Assembly: GCA_913057145.1 (NCBI GenBank) | Contig: CAJXNJ010000003.1 | Span: 1-64,000, forward strand | DNA length: 64,000 nt | Origin: an uncultured Ectothiorhodospiraceae bacterium | GTDB lineage: Bacteria > Pseudomonadota > Gammaproteobacteria > Nitrococcales > Nitrococcaceae | Reading direction: 5' to 3' | In this document: piece after piece, positions 8,813-17,575 of the stretch | Numbering within the stretch: position 1 is the stretch's first letter | How the letters are laid out: every line of letters begins with the position of its first letter | Translations under genes and position numbers: made by a program | The notes under the pieces: model-generated | Told to the model about the DNA's origin: nothing | Databases searched by the model: none | What the model saw: only the letters and a program-made list of their open reading frames with translations

Positions 8813-9558
8813 GTCAGTCTGAGAGTGTCGACCCGCGTGAGATGGCCCATTACGAGCGACTTGCCGCCTCCTGGTGGGACCCTGAGGGGCCATTCTGGCC
8901 CCTGCACGGGCTGAATCGTTTTCGTGTCGGTTATCTCCGGGCGCAGTTGCAGCAACATTTCTCGCTGGATGAGGGAGAGCAGCCACTAGCCGGCCTCAGC
9001 ATGCTTGATATCGGCTGTGGCGGAGGGATTCTGAGTGAGTCCATGGCGCGTCTGGGCGCTCAGGTCACGGGGATCGACCCGGTTGCCAGAAATATCGCCA
9101 TTGCCGAGGACCACGCCAGACTGAGCGGCCTGAGTATTGATTATCGCTGCGAGACCATCGAGTCCCACCAGGCGCCAAGCGGTGGCTACGATGTGGTCTT
9201 GAATATGGAGGTGGTCGAGCATGTTGATGGTGTCAGCGCGTTCCTCACCCATTGTGCCGGGGCCGTGGCGGCAGGGGGCATGATGTTCGTCGCGACCATC
9301 AATCGAACACCGCTGGCGGGCTTTACGGCAATTTTTGGCGCCGAATACGTGCTGCGTTGGCTGCCGAAGGGCACACATCAGTACCGCAAGCTGAGACGTC
9401 CTCTGGAAGTGCGCGGTCCCCTGGAGCAGGCGGGGTTGTCACTGATTGATCAGACCGGAGTTGCGGTCAGCCCGGTGACCCGGCGGTTCCGCTATACCCG
9501 CAGCATGGCGGTGAACTATATGATGACCTTCGCACGCGCGCATGAGGAGGATGCATGA
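8809..9558 (+). CDS. ubiG: ubiquinone biosynthesis O-methyltransferase UbiG
   Basis: UbiG performs both O-methylations of the ubiquinone ring using S-adenosylmethionine. The 249-residue protein starts with the UbiG hallmark FxxLAxxWWDPxGxFxPLHxLNxxR (here ERLAASWWDPEGPFWPLHGL) and has motif I DIGCGGGILSESMARLG (about residues 65-81). Start ATG 8809 overlaps the zur stop (ATGA) and has AAGGAG at 8795-8800. It implies an aerobic ubiquinone-based respiratory chain. Confidence 0.95.
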   Translation: MSQSESVDPREMAHYERLAASWWDPEGPFWPLHGLNRFRVGYLRAQLQQHFSLDEGEQPLAGLSMLDIGCGGGILSESMARLGAQVTGIDPVARNIAIAEDHARLSGLSIDYRCETIESHQAPSGGYDVVLNMEVVEHVDGVSAFLTHCAGAVAAGGMMFVATINRTPLAGFTAIFGAEYVLRWLPKGTHQYRKLRRPLEVRGPLEQAGLSLIDQTGVAVSPVTRRFRYTRSMAVNYMMTFARAHEEDA

Positions 9559-10394
9559 ACGTCACAAAAGGGCCGGGGCGGTTTTTACTGATTGCCTTGC
9601 TCGCCTTCGGGGTCTGCACGATCGCGCAGGCGCTCGAGATCAGCGGGCCACAGCGTCAGGGAGGATTGCTGGAGGGCCAGGTGCCAGCCGGCTCCCGCGT
9701 CCAGGCTCTGGGTCATGACATACCGGTGGCTGAGGATGGTCGGTTTTTGCTGGGGCTTGGTCGCGACGCACCGGCAAGCATCGCCGTCTCGGTCATGCTG
9801 CCCTCTGGCGAGGAGCAGCTGCATCATCTCTCCATCACGGCTCGTGAGTATGACATTCAGCGCATCGACGGACTGCCGAGCAATCAGGTAAGCCCCGATG
9901 CCGAGACCCTGAAGCGCATCCGTCGGGATAATGCCCTGGTCGGTCAGGCCCGGGCAAAAACGGTCTCCGAGCCGCTTTTTGCAGCCGGCTGGATCTGGCC
10001 GGTGACCGGGCCCATCTCCGGTGTCTACGGCAGTCAGCGCATTCTCAATGGCCAGCCGCGGCAACCCCACTACGGTATTGATATTGCGATGCCCACCGGC
10101 ACACCGGTACTGGCGCCCTCTGACGGGATCGTCACCCTCGCCGAGCCGGATTTATTCTTCTCCGGCGGGACCATGATCATTGACCACGGCCAGGGGCTAT
10201 CCTCGACTTTTCTGCACCTCTCCGAAATGCTCGTCGAGGTGGGTGACCCTGTCTCGCAGGGAGAGGTGGTGGCGCGGGTGGGGGCGACCGGTCGGGTGAC
10301 CGGCGCGCATCTTGACTGGCGCATGAACTGGTTTGACCAGCGCATTGACCCTTCCCTCCTGGTCCCCCCGATGCAGGAGGCCATGGCGCGGTGA
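9555..10394 (+). CDS. M23-family (LytM) peptidase, secreted
   Basis: Probably a periplasmic peptidoglycan endopeptidase or amidase activator. An N-terminal hydrophobic signal peptide (to about residue 26, AQA) precedes a beta-rich region and a C-terminal LytM domain. Active-site positions visible are H172-x3-D176 (HYGID), H221 (FLHLS) and H252-x-D254 (HLDW). Classical M23 enzymes have HxH at the last motif; here the second histidine, a zinc ligand, is aspartate. Asp can bind zinc and I recall this HLDWRMNW form from related proteobacterial proteins, so it may be a subfamily trait. ATGA overlaps at both ends. Confidence 0.88.
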   Translation: MNVTKGPGRFLLIALLAFGVCTIAQALEISGPQRQGGLLEGQVPAGSRVQALGHDIPVAEDGRFLLGLGRDAPASIAVSVMLPSGEEQLHHLSITAREYDIQRIDGLPSNQVSPDAETLKRIRRDNALVGQARAKTVSEPLFAAGWIWPVTGPISGVYGSQRILNGQPRQPHYGIDIAMPTGTPVLAPSDGIVTLAEPDLFFSGGTMIIDHGQGLSSTFLHLSEMLVEVGDPVSQGEVVARVGATGRVTGAHLDWRMNWFDQRIDPSLLVPPMQEAMAR

Positions 10395-11938
10395 CGGCAA
10401 TGCGCAATCTGATTGTTGTCCTCGGTGATCAACTCGATCGCAATGGCCCGCTGTTTGACGATCTGGATGCGACCCGTGATGTCGTCTGGATGACGGAGTC
10501 GAGCGCTGAGGCAAGGCGGGGACGCAACCATCAGCAACGGCTTGTGCTGTTTTTCTCCGCCATGCGGCATCTGCGCGATGAACTGCGCCAGCGTGGCGTC
10601 ACGGTGCAATACCGGGCCATCGATGACGAGCCTGCCGATGCGCCATTACAGAGTCTCGCGGCCTGTCTGCGACGTGATCTCAAGGCACTCAATCCGGACG
10701 CGGTGGTGATGATGGAGACCGGTGACTGGCAGATCGAGCAGGATCTGCTTGGCGTCATCGCCGAGGCCGGTGTGCGCTTGGAGTGGCGGCGTGATCGGCA
10801 TTTTCTCGCCAGTCGGGAGGCGTTCGCGCGCTGGGCAGAGGGTCGAAAAACCCTCACGCTGGAGCATTTCTACCGAAGCATGCGAAAGCGCCACGATATC
10901 TTAATGGAGTCGGGCAAGCCGGCAGGCGGTGCCTGGAACTATGATCAGGATAATCGCGCGGCCTTTGGTGCTGAAGGGCCCGGTGCATTGCCGGCGCATC
11001 CGCGTTTTGCACCCGATGACACTACGCAGGATGTCATCGACATGGTGGCGTCGCGGTTTGCTGACCACCCCGGCGAGGCGGGCGATTTCGATCAGCCGGT
11101 GACACCGGCCGATGCGCAGGCCGCGCTCGCTGACTTTATTGATCATCGGCTGGCGCAATTCGGGACCTGGCAGGATGCGATCTGGACCGGTGAGCCGCTG
11201 CTTTATCACGCCCGGCTCTCGGCTGCGTTGAATCTGCATCTGCTCGACCCCCGCGATTGTCTGAGCGCGGCCGAATCCGCCTGGCAGGCCGGTGTCGCGC
11301 CATTGAACGCCGTTGAAGGATTTATCCGCCAGATTCTTGGCTGGCGCGAATTTGTCCGCGGGGTTTACTGGTTGAAGATGCCCGACTATGCCCGTGGCAA
11401 TGCACTCGGTCATGAGCAGCCATTACCCGGCTTTTTCTGGGACGGGGAGACCGAGATGGCCTGTGTGGCCGATGCCATGCAGGCGGTACTGCGCCATGGC
11501 TATGCGCATCATATCCAGCGGCTGATGGTCCTGGGGCTTTTTGCCCAGCTCTACGGTGCGCATCCCTATGCCTTTCATGCCTGGCATATGGCCCTTTACC
11601 TGGATGCCGTCGACTGGGTCAGTCTGCCGAATACGCTTGGCATGAGTCAGTTTGCCGATGGCGGTGTCGTCGGGACCAAGCCTTATTGTGCGAGCGGCGC
11701 CTATATCTCCCGTCAGAGCAATGCCTGTCGGAATTGTCGCTTCGATCCGAAGCAAGCCCTCGGGGAGGCCGCCTGTCCGTTTACGACACTGTACTGGGAA
11801 TTTCTCGATCGCCATGAAGACAAGCTGGCTGACAACCGGCGGCTTAATTTTCAGTATCGCAATCTTTATCGCAAATCAGATGAGGAGCGCGCGGCAATAC
11901 GGGAGAAAGCCGCGGCACTCAGGCAGGAGTGGTCATGA
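10391..11938 (+). CDS. iron-sulfur photolyase/cryptochrome (FeS-BCP, PhrB-like)
   Basis: A 515-residue protein of the prokaryotic iron-sulfur photolyase/cryptochrome family, whose studied members repair (6-4) photoproducts using FAD and blue light. Four cysteines, C358, C446, C449 and C462, have exactly the spacing of the [4Fe-4S] ligands of Agrobacterium PhrB (350, 438, 441, 454). The N-terminal Rossmann part (LIVVLGDQLDRNGPLF) would hold a deazaflavin or lumazine antenna. GTG 10391 has GGAGG at 10376-10380; ATG 10400 is an alternative. A photoreceptor role rather than repair is possible. It is coupled to the M23 and sodium channel genes. Confidence 0.93.
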   Translation: MTAMRNLIVVLGDQLDRNGPLFDDLDATRDVVWMTESSAEARRGRNHQQRLVLFFSAMRHLRDELRQRGVTVQYRAIDDEPADAPLQSLAACLRRDLKALNPDAVVMMETGDWQIEQDLLGVIAEAGVRLEWRRDRHFLASREAFARWAEGRKTLTLEHFYRSMRKRHDILMESGKPAGGAWNYDQDNRAAFGAEGPGALPAHPRFAPDDTTQDVIDMVASRFADHPGEAGDFDQPVTPADAQAALADFIDHRLAQFGTWQDAIWTGEPLLYHARLSAALNLHLLDPRDCLSAAESAWQAGVAPLNAVEGFIRQILGWREFVRGVYWLKMPDYARGNALGHEQPLPGFFWDGETEMACVADAMQAVLRHGYAHHIQRLMVLGLFAQLYGAHPYAFHAWHMALYLDAVDWVSLPNTLGMSQFADGGVVGTKPYCASGAYISRQSNACRNCRFDPKQALGEAACPFTTLYWEFLDRHEDKLADNRRLNFQYRNLYRKSDEERAAIREKAAALRQEWS

Positions 11939-12762
11939 ATCGTTGGGGGCAGTGGCGTGAGGCAGCGGGGGAGTGGATTGAGTCGCCCTGGCCGCGCAAT
12001 TTCATCATCGGGCTGATCGTATTCAATGCACTGCTATTGGGCCTTGCCACATCTGATACGGCGATGTCGGTTGCCGGTGGCTGGATTCTCGGCATTGAGG
12101 CAGTGATTGTATTTATTTTTGCCGCCGAGATCGCCGTCAAGCTTTTTGCCTGGGGGCCGCGCTTTTTTAAAAGCGGCTGGAATGTCTTTGATTTTCTGAT
12201 TGTCGGGATTTCGCTGATGCCGACCGCCGGGCCGCTCAGTATTCTGCGCTCGTTGCGTATTCTGCGGGTGTTGCGACTGCTCTCCACCGTGCGTCGATTG
12301 CGCTTGCTCATCGAGGCATTGATTGCCGCGGTCCCGAGCATCGGCTGGATTGTCTTCCTGCTCGCACTGGTTTTCTACATCTTCGGGGTAATGGGAACAG
12401 AGCTTTTTGCGGATCGCTTTCCCGAGTGGTTTGGCACCCTGGGGCTTTCGATGTACACGCTCTTTCAGGTGATGACACTTGAGAGCTGGTCGATGGGGAT
12501 TGCCCGGCCGGTGATGGAAGCCTACCCCTATGCCTGGATTTATTTCGTCTCCTTCATTCTGGTGACTGCCTTCACAATTCTGAACCTGTTCATCGGTATT
12601 ATTGTCAATACGATGCAGTCAGCTCATTGGGAAGCTGAAGATCAGCGTCGCGATGAAATTGAGGCTCGCGCCCATCAGGAACGCGAAGAAATGCTTGATC
12701 TGATGCGCGGTATCGACCGGCGACTGAAAGTCCTGGAGCGACAGTCAGGCTCAGGAGATTGA
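11935..12762 (+). CDS. bacterial voltage-gated sodium channel (NaChBac/NavAb type)
   Basis: A 275-residue single-domain ion channel that forms tetramers. Six membrane helices are visible. S4 carries arginines at every third position (R105, R108, R111, R114) and the pore has the selectivity filter TLESWSM (181-187), identical to NavAb. A charged C-terminal segment from about residue 225 would form the four-helix bundle. ATG 11935 overlaps the photolyase stop (ATGA) with AGGCAGGAG five bases upstream. In a halophile it may link sodium entry to motility or pH homeostasis, which is inference. Confidence 0.95.
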   Translation: MNRWGQWREAAGEWIESPWPRNFIIGLIVFNALLLGLATSDTAMSVAGGWILGIEAVIVFIFAAEIAVKLFAWGPRFFKSGWNVFDFLIVGISLMPTAGPLSILRSLRILRVLRLLSTVRRLRLLIEALIAAVPSIGWIVFLLALVFYIFGVMGTELFADRFPEWFGTLGLSMYTLFQVMTLESWSMGIARPVMEAYPYAWIYFVSFILVTAFTILNLFIGIIVNTMQSAHWEAEDQRRDEIEARAHQEREEMLDLMRGIDRRLKVLERQSGSGD

Positions 12763-12800
12763 TGCAGGTCAAGCAAAAATGCTGAGCGTCAAAAGAATAG

Positions 12801-12828
12801 AAGACAGTATGCCGCCCGGTGCTATAAT
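12801..12828 (+). promoter_or_regulatory. sigma-70 promoter of a small RNA candidate
   Basis: A perfect TATAAT at 12823-12828 stands 16 bases after AAGACA (12801-12806; four of six consensus bases). It lies 60 bases past the sodium channel stop, and no gene begins downstream before the terminator at 12867. Confidence 0.6.
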
Positions 12829-12835
12829 GCATCGC

Positions 12836-12892
12836 AACAAACAGGTTTCTCTCTCTCCTCCTCTTGGCCGGCATCAATGCCGGCTTTTTTTT
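12836..12892 (+). ncRNA. candidate small RNA with CU-rich anti-Shine-Dalgarno segment
   Basis: Transcription from the promoter at 12801-12828 would start near 12836 and end at the intrinsic terminator, giving about 57 nt. The 5' part is unstructured (AACAAACAGG), followed by a pyrimidine tract at 12848-12865 that contains CUCUCUCUCCUCCUCUU, complementary to GGAGG/GAGGAG ribosome sites, and then the terminator stem and U8 tail. This is the layout of Hfq- or ProQ-dependent trans-acting RNAs, and proQ lies 11 kb away. It could alternatively be only the terminator of the sodium channel operon with a chance -10 box. Confidence 0.5.
12867..12892 (+). terminator. intrinsic terminator
   Basis: A perfect six-base GC stem GCCGGC/GCCGGC (12867-12872 and 12879-12884) with loop ATCAAT is followed by eight T residues. 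The T tract is on the plus strand only, so it ends the rightward sodium channel transcript and the small RNA, not the leftward pdeM operon. Confidence 0.9.
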
Positions 12893-12900
12893 GCCCGTTT

Positions 12901-13557
12901 TCAGTCGATGGCGATCACTTCCTCGCCGGTGGTGAGGAAGCGCCGATCACCGGTTTGCGCAGTGACGGGATGACCGCCGGTGAAGCTGCCAAAGGCTGGC
13001 AGAATCAGTCCGTGATTGGCTTTTTTCACGAAGACCGGCGCGCGCAGACGGTCAGGGCCATGGCTGAGCCGGGCAACCGGATGCCAGTGTCCTGCGATCC
13101 AGGGAGTTGAGAGTGGCGTTGCCGGTGGATGGTGAAGCAACGAAAGCCCATCATAGTCGGCGCCCTCGTCAAGAATCGTAAACGCCTCATTGAGACGGCC
13201 GAGATCATGGTCGTGGTTGCCGATGACCGCGAGAATACTCGGGACATCGACGGCATCACGCCAGGCTTTGATTTGTCCCGGGAGCTGACTGTTGCCTGCG
13301 ATGCGGGCATGCAGAATATCGCCGAGTAGAATCAGTTCGCCCGGTTTGAAGGTGTCAATAAGATGCTGCAGTCGCGCAAGTGTGTCCTGGGTATCGCCAT
13401 CCGGCACTGCGATCCCGGCGCGGCGGAAAGTCTCGGTTTTGCCAAGATGAAGGTCCGCTACCAGTAGCGCCCTGCGCGCGGGCCAGTAGACAGCGCGCTC
13501 GGCCAGCAGCTCCAGCGTGATCCCGCCAATCTCCAGCGTCAGTTTCCGAGCGCTCAC
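12901..13557 (-). CDS. pdeM: ligase-associated metallophosphoesterase PdeM
   Basis: A 218-residue calcineurin-like phosphoesterase, the last gene of the ligase-associated DNA repair cassette. Metal-binding motifs are DLHLGKTE (D-x-H, about residue 35), GDILHAR (GD, about 79), GNHDHD (about 116) and GHWHP (about 159). The family is thought to trim DNA ends or remove 3' phosphates before ligation. Its start overlaps the helicase stop by four bases. The 3' end lies eight bases from the plus-strand terminator. Confidence 0.93.
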   Translation of the reverse strand: MSARKLTLEIGGITLELLAERAVYWPARRALLVADLHLGKTETFRRAGIAVPDGDTQDTLARLQHLIDTFKPGELILLGDILHARIAGNSQLPGQIKAWRDAVDVPSILAVIGNHDHDLGRLNEAFTILDEGADYDGLSLLHHPPATPLSTPWIAGHWHPVARLSHGPDRLRAPVFVKKANHGLILPAFGSFTGGHPVTAQTGDRRFLTTGEEVIAID

Positions 13558-15992
13558 GAGGCCGCCCGCTCAAGTTGCTCGACCATGCGCTTGACCCGAT
13601 CTTCCCAGCTCTGGGTGCTCAGGCGATTGCGCTGTCGCTCGGCCCAGAGCGGAAAGGCAAGTGGCGTGAAGCGCTGCGGAGATTTCATGACAAGCTGCTG
13701 TTTGGCCACGGTGGCGAGTGTCTCACGCAGCCGCTCGATATCGAGTGCGCTGTCAAGGACTTCTTCCTGGGCCTGAGTGAGCAGGCGATTGTCGGGGTCA
13801 TATTGGCTGAGGGTATCGAAAATGAGCCCGCTGGAAGCCTGTAGCTGACGAGCGGTCTTGCCGCGGCCCGGGTAGCCCTGAAACACCAGCCCGGCGACTC
13901 GGGCGATATCCCGAAACTGTCGTCGTGCCAGTTCGCTGGCGTTGAGTGCCGACAACAGATCCGCGGCCAGATTGTCGTTATCCAGCAGTTGACGCCAGTC
14001 GGTTTCATCAAGCCGCGGCAACTCATCGGTCAATAATTCAAGCCCGTAGTCATTCACCGCGATACTGAAGGTCGCCGGTTGGCGCTGGCCCAGACGCCAG
14101 GCAAGCAGGGCGGCGAGGCCCTCATGGGCGAGCCGGCCGGCAAAGGGGTAGAGGAAAAGATGAATCCCTTCTCGCGAGCGGCTCTGCTCGATGAGCAGTG
14201 TCTGTGGTGTCGGCAGGGCGGAGACCTGTTGCTGGAGACTCAGCAATGGCCGGATGGCCACAAGCTCAGGTTCATCGAACTGCCCGGCATCGGCCTTGGC
14301 CAGCAGCATCAGGACTTCGCTTGCCAGGGTGCCGGAGAGTGGTAGCCGGCCGCCTTGCCAGCGTGGGATGGCCTGGCGCCGGCGTCCTGCCCGGCGGACA
14401 TAGGCGGTGAGATCCCGCACACGGATAAGCTCAAGGCTGCGGCCTGCGAAAAGAAAGACATCCCCGGGTTTGAGCCGGGCTATGAACGACTCCTCGATGC
14501 TACCGATATGCCCGCCGCCCTGATAGCGCACGGCGATGGCGGCGTCACTGGTGATGGTCCCGATGCTCATGCGATGCCGCATGGCCTGGCTGCGACCGGC
14601 AATACGGTAGCGCCCGTCAACACCCCGGACCACCCGACTGAAGTCCGGATAGGCCTGCAGCACGGGGCCACCGCGCGTGATGAATTCGAGGGTCCATTCC
14701 CAGGCTTCATCGCTCAGGTTGGCGTAGGCATGAGTCCGGCGGACTTCATCGAGGAGATCGGCTGATTCAAAACCCTCGCCCGTCGCCAGGGTGACCAGAT
14801 GCTGAGCCAGGACATCAAGGCAGCCGGTCAAAGGTTTTCTTGCTTCAATCCGTCCGGCTTGCCAGGCGCGTCTGGCAGCGGCGATCTCAATCAGCTCAAG
14901 GGCATGCGTTGGGATACAGAGAATGCTGCTGTGCGCATCGGGTTGATGGCCACTGCGGCCGGCGCGCTGGGCCAGTCTTGCAACGCCTTTGGGACTGCCG
15001 ATCTGAATCACCCGATCCACCGGAGAGAAATCAACGCCGAGATCAAGGCTCGAGGTGGCGACGACACAGCGGAAATCACCAGCCGCGAGTCCCGCCTCGA
15101 TGCGCTCGCGGAGCTCGCGATCAATGGAGCCATGATGCAGCCCCAGGCCCTCCAGCCAGTCACTGCGGGCCTGCAGTAGGGCCTCAAACCAGCGCTCTGC
15201 CTGCGCCCGGGTATTGGTGAACAGCAGGCAGCTGCCGGCGGGTTGCAAATGCTCAATCACCGCCGGCATGAGATGGGTTCCCAGATGACCGGCCCAGGGG
15301 AAGCGATCGGATGCCGCCGGCAGGGCGGCCTGAATGGAGAGCTCGCGGGCTGCCTGACCCTGAATCAGACAGCCATCGGGGCAATCGGGCCCGAGCAGAC
15401 AGTCCCGGGCCTCGTTCAGATTGCCAAGGGTGGCGGACAGACCCCAGGTGCGAAGCCCCGGCACCAGTGCTCTTAATCGGGCCAGACAGAGTTCGAGCTG
15501 GACACCGCGTTTACTGCCGATGAGCTCATGCCACTCATCCACAATGACCGCTTTTAAGCCGCGAAACTGGTCACTGGCGTTGGCATAGGAGAGTAACAAC
15601 GAGAGACTCTCCGGTGTTGTCACCAGCGCCTGCGGCGGTTGCTTTCGTTGTCGCGATCGGGTGCCCGCACTGGTATCCCCGGTGCGTTTTTCCACCCGCC
15701 AGTCAAGACCGACGCCTTCGCTGGCCTCGCGCAGGTTTTTAACCGTATCGCCGGCCAGTGCCCGCAGCGGTGTAATCCACAATACCTGCAGGCCGGTGTC
15801 CTGACCGCTCTGCAGGGCCTCGAGCAGGGGCCCGCCCCAGGCAGCGAGTGATTTGCCGGATCCGGTTGCTGAGTGGATCAGCCCGCTTTTGCCCTGAAGA
15901 TAAGCCGTCCAGGCTTTGCACTGAAAATCAGCCGGCTGCCAGCCCTGACGCTGAAACCATTCGGTAAGTCCCGGATGAAAGGCAGCCTTCAT
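13554..15992 (-). CDS. ligase-associated DEXH-box helicase (Lhr-core type)
   Basis: An 812-residue superfamily 2 helicase with 3'-5' polarity expected from Lhr. Visible motifs: Walker A HSATGSGKSLAAWG (about residue 40), motif Ia ITPLRALAGD, DEWHEL (motif II, about 150), LSATLGN (motif III) and QRAGRSGH (motif VI, about 345), followed by the winged-helix and Lhr-specific C-terminal parts. Length fits the ligase-associated Lhr-core subfamily rather than full-length 1500-residue Lhr. It is translationally coupled to both ligase and pdeM by ATGA overlaps. Confidence 0.94.
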   Translation of the reverse strand: MKAAFHPGLTEWFQRQGWQPADFQCKAWTAYLQGKSGLIHSATGSGKSLAAWGGPLLEALQSGQDTGLQVLWITPLRALAGDTVKNLREASEGVGLDWRVEKRTGDTSAGTRSRQRKQPPQALVTTPESLSLLLSYANASDQFRGLKAVIVDEWHELIGSKRGVQLELCLARLRALVPGLRTWGLSATLGNLNEARDCLLGPDCPDGCLIQGQAARELSIQAALPAASDRFPWAGHLGTHLMPAVIEHLQPAGSCLLFTNTRAQAERWFEALLQARSDWLEGLGLHHGSIDRELRERIEAGLAAGDFRCVVATSSLDLGVDFSPVDRVIQIGSPKGVARLAQRAGRSGHQPDAHSSILCIPTHALELIEIAAARRAWQAGRIEARKPLTGCLDVLAQHLVTLATGEGFESADLLDEVRRTHAYANLSDEAWEWTLEFITRGGPVLQAYPDFSRVVRGVDGRYRIAGRSQAMRHRMSIGTITSDAAIAVRYQGGGHIGSIEESFIARLKPGDVFLFAGRSLELIRVRDLTAYVRRAGRRRQAIPRWQGGRLPLSGTLASEVLMLLAKADAGQFDEPELVAIRPLLSLQQQVSALPTPQTLLIEQSRSREGIHLFLYPFAGRLAHEGLAALLAWRLGQRQPATFSIAVNDYGLELLTDELPRLDETDWRQLLDNDNLAADLLSALNASELARRQFRDIARVAGLVFQGYPGRGKTARQLQASSGLIFDTLSQYDPDNRLLTQAQEEVLDSALDIERLRETLATVAKQQLVMKSPQRFTPLAFPLWAERQRNRLSTQSWEDRVKRMVEQLERAAS

Positions 15993-17575
15993 GGCAGCAG
16001 GGCTTTAATCTGTTGCAGGGTATCGGCATCTCCGGGTCCGAGGTCTTCACGCCATCGCTTGATGCGCGGGAAGCGCAGGGCAACGCCTGATTTATGTCGT
16101 GAAGAGGCCGCGATGCCCTCGAAGGCCAGTTCGAAGACCTGCTGTGGCTCGACGGATCGCACCGGGCCGAACCGCTCCCGGGTGTTCTGTCTGATCCAGC
16201 GATCGAGACGCCGAATCTCGGCATCATTCAGCCCCGAGTAGGCCTTGGCGATGGGCACCAGTTGCTCGCCGTCATGCACGGCAAAACTGTAGTCGGTGTA
16301 GAGATTGGCGCGTCGGCCATGGCCGGGCTGGGCATACAGCAAAATGGCATCGAGGGTGAGCGGCTCAATTTTCCACTTCCACCAGATGCCTCGTGGACGC
16401 CCGGTGCCATAGGCGCTGTCCCGGCGCTTGAGCATCAGTCCCTCGACCCCGCGCGCTCTGGATTCGGCGCGAAGTGCCGCGAGCGCCTGCCAGTCGGCGG
16501 CCATGACCAGCGGAGAGAGCATCAGCGGTGGCGGCATTCCGGCCATGATCGCTTCCAGGGTCTGTCGGCGGCCACCGAGCGGTCGGGCCCGAAGATCTTC
16601 GCCGCCCTGCTCGAGCAGATCATAAATCAGCAGGCGCACCGGGACTTCGGCCCGCAGCTTTTTGCCGACGCGCTGCCGGCCAAGCCGTCTTTGCAGCTGC
16701 GCAAACGGCAGGACATCGTCCTGCCAGGCGAGAATCTCACCATCCACTACCGTATCCGCCGGCAGTGTCTCTGCAGCCTCGATGATTTCGGGGAAGCTCT
16801 CACCAATCAGTCCCTCGCCACGAGACCACAGATAAATGGCATCGCCCCGGCGGACAAGCTGCGCGCGAATGCCATCCCATTTCCACTCCGCCTGCCAGTC
16901 ATGAATATCACCGAGCAGCTCGGCAGGATCGGCCTCCAGAGGATTGGCCAGAAAGAAGGGATAAGGACGCGAAGCATCCTCATGTTCCTCGCGTTCGCTG
17001 AAAAGTCCGCTGTAGAAGGCCGCTGTCGGCGTCCACTGTCCCATCATGCGATGGGCAATCACTGCTTGAGGATGTCCGCTTGCCTGTGCCAGCGCCCGTT
17101 CAACCAGGGTCTGCGAGACGCCAACCCGTAATGCGCCGGTGAGTAATTTGCTGTAGAGAAATCGTCCGGCCTCATCCAGCGCCGCCCAGGCACTGGTCAC
17201 CCGGGACTGGCATTCCGCCTCCTCGCAGTCTCGCAGGCTCAGAATCTCGGCTTCCACCCATTCAGCAAGCCCGCGCTGATCATCGGCCTGCTCGACTCCC
17301 TCCGGCAGCATCAGGGCGATGGTTTCGGCCAGATCGCCGACATGTTCATGGGTTTCGGTAACCAACCAGTCGGGCAGTCCGGTGGCCTCCGCCAGCCATT
17401 CACGCAGACGCGTGGGCCCAATCAACCGTTTGATTCGTCGGCCGCTGAGGAAATAAACCGCCCAGGCGCCATCGGCAGCGCTTGCCTGCGAGAAGTAAGC
17501 GGCCATTGCCGAGACTTTGGCATTGGTGCCCCGTGCCCGATCAAGAGTCTGGAAGAGTTCGGCGAAGGCATGCAT
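15989..17575 (-). CDS. ATP-dependent DNA ligase (repair cassette)
   Basis: A 528-residue ATP-dependent ligase distinct from the replicative NAD ligase LigA. The nucleotidyl lysine is K232 in EWKWDGIRAQ (motif I); motif III is DGEILAW, motif IV is GVEGLMLKRRDS and motif V is WWKWK. An N-terminal DNA-binding domain of about 210 residues precedes the catalytic core and an OB-fold follows. With its three partners it forms the widely conserved Lig-Lhr-exonuclease-phosphoesterase operon connected with damage resistance. It shares one base with the upstream exonuclease stop (TGATG) and four with the helicase. Confidence 0.95.
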   Translation of the reverse strand: MHAFAELFQTLDRARGTNAKVSAMAAYFSQASAADGAWAVYFLSGRRIKRLIGPTRLREWLAEATGLPDWLVTETHEHVGDLAETIALMLPEGVEQADDQRGLAEWVEAEILSLRDCEEAECQSRVTSAWAALDEAGRFLYSKLLTGALRVGVSQTLVERALAQASGHPQAVIAHRMMGQWTPTAAFYSGLFSEREEHEDASRPYPFFLANPLEADPAELLGDIHDWQAEWKWDGIRAQLVRRGDAIYLWSRGEGLIGESFPEIIEAAETLPADTVVDGEILAWQDDVLPFAQLQRRLGRQRVGKKLRAEVPVRLLIYDLLEQGGEDLRARPLGGRRQTLEAIMAGMPPPLMLSPLVMAADWQALAALRAESRARGVEGLMLKRRDSAYGTGRPRGIWWKWKIEPLTLDAILLYAQPGHGRRANLYTDYSFAVHDGEQLVPIAKAYSGLNDAEIRRLDRWIRQNTRERFGPVRSVEPQQVFELAFEGIAASSRHKSGVALRFPRIKRWREDLGPGDADTLQQIKALLP

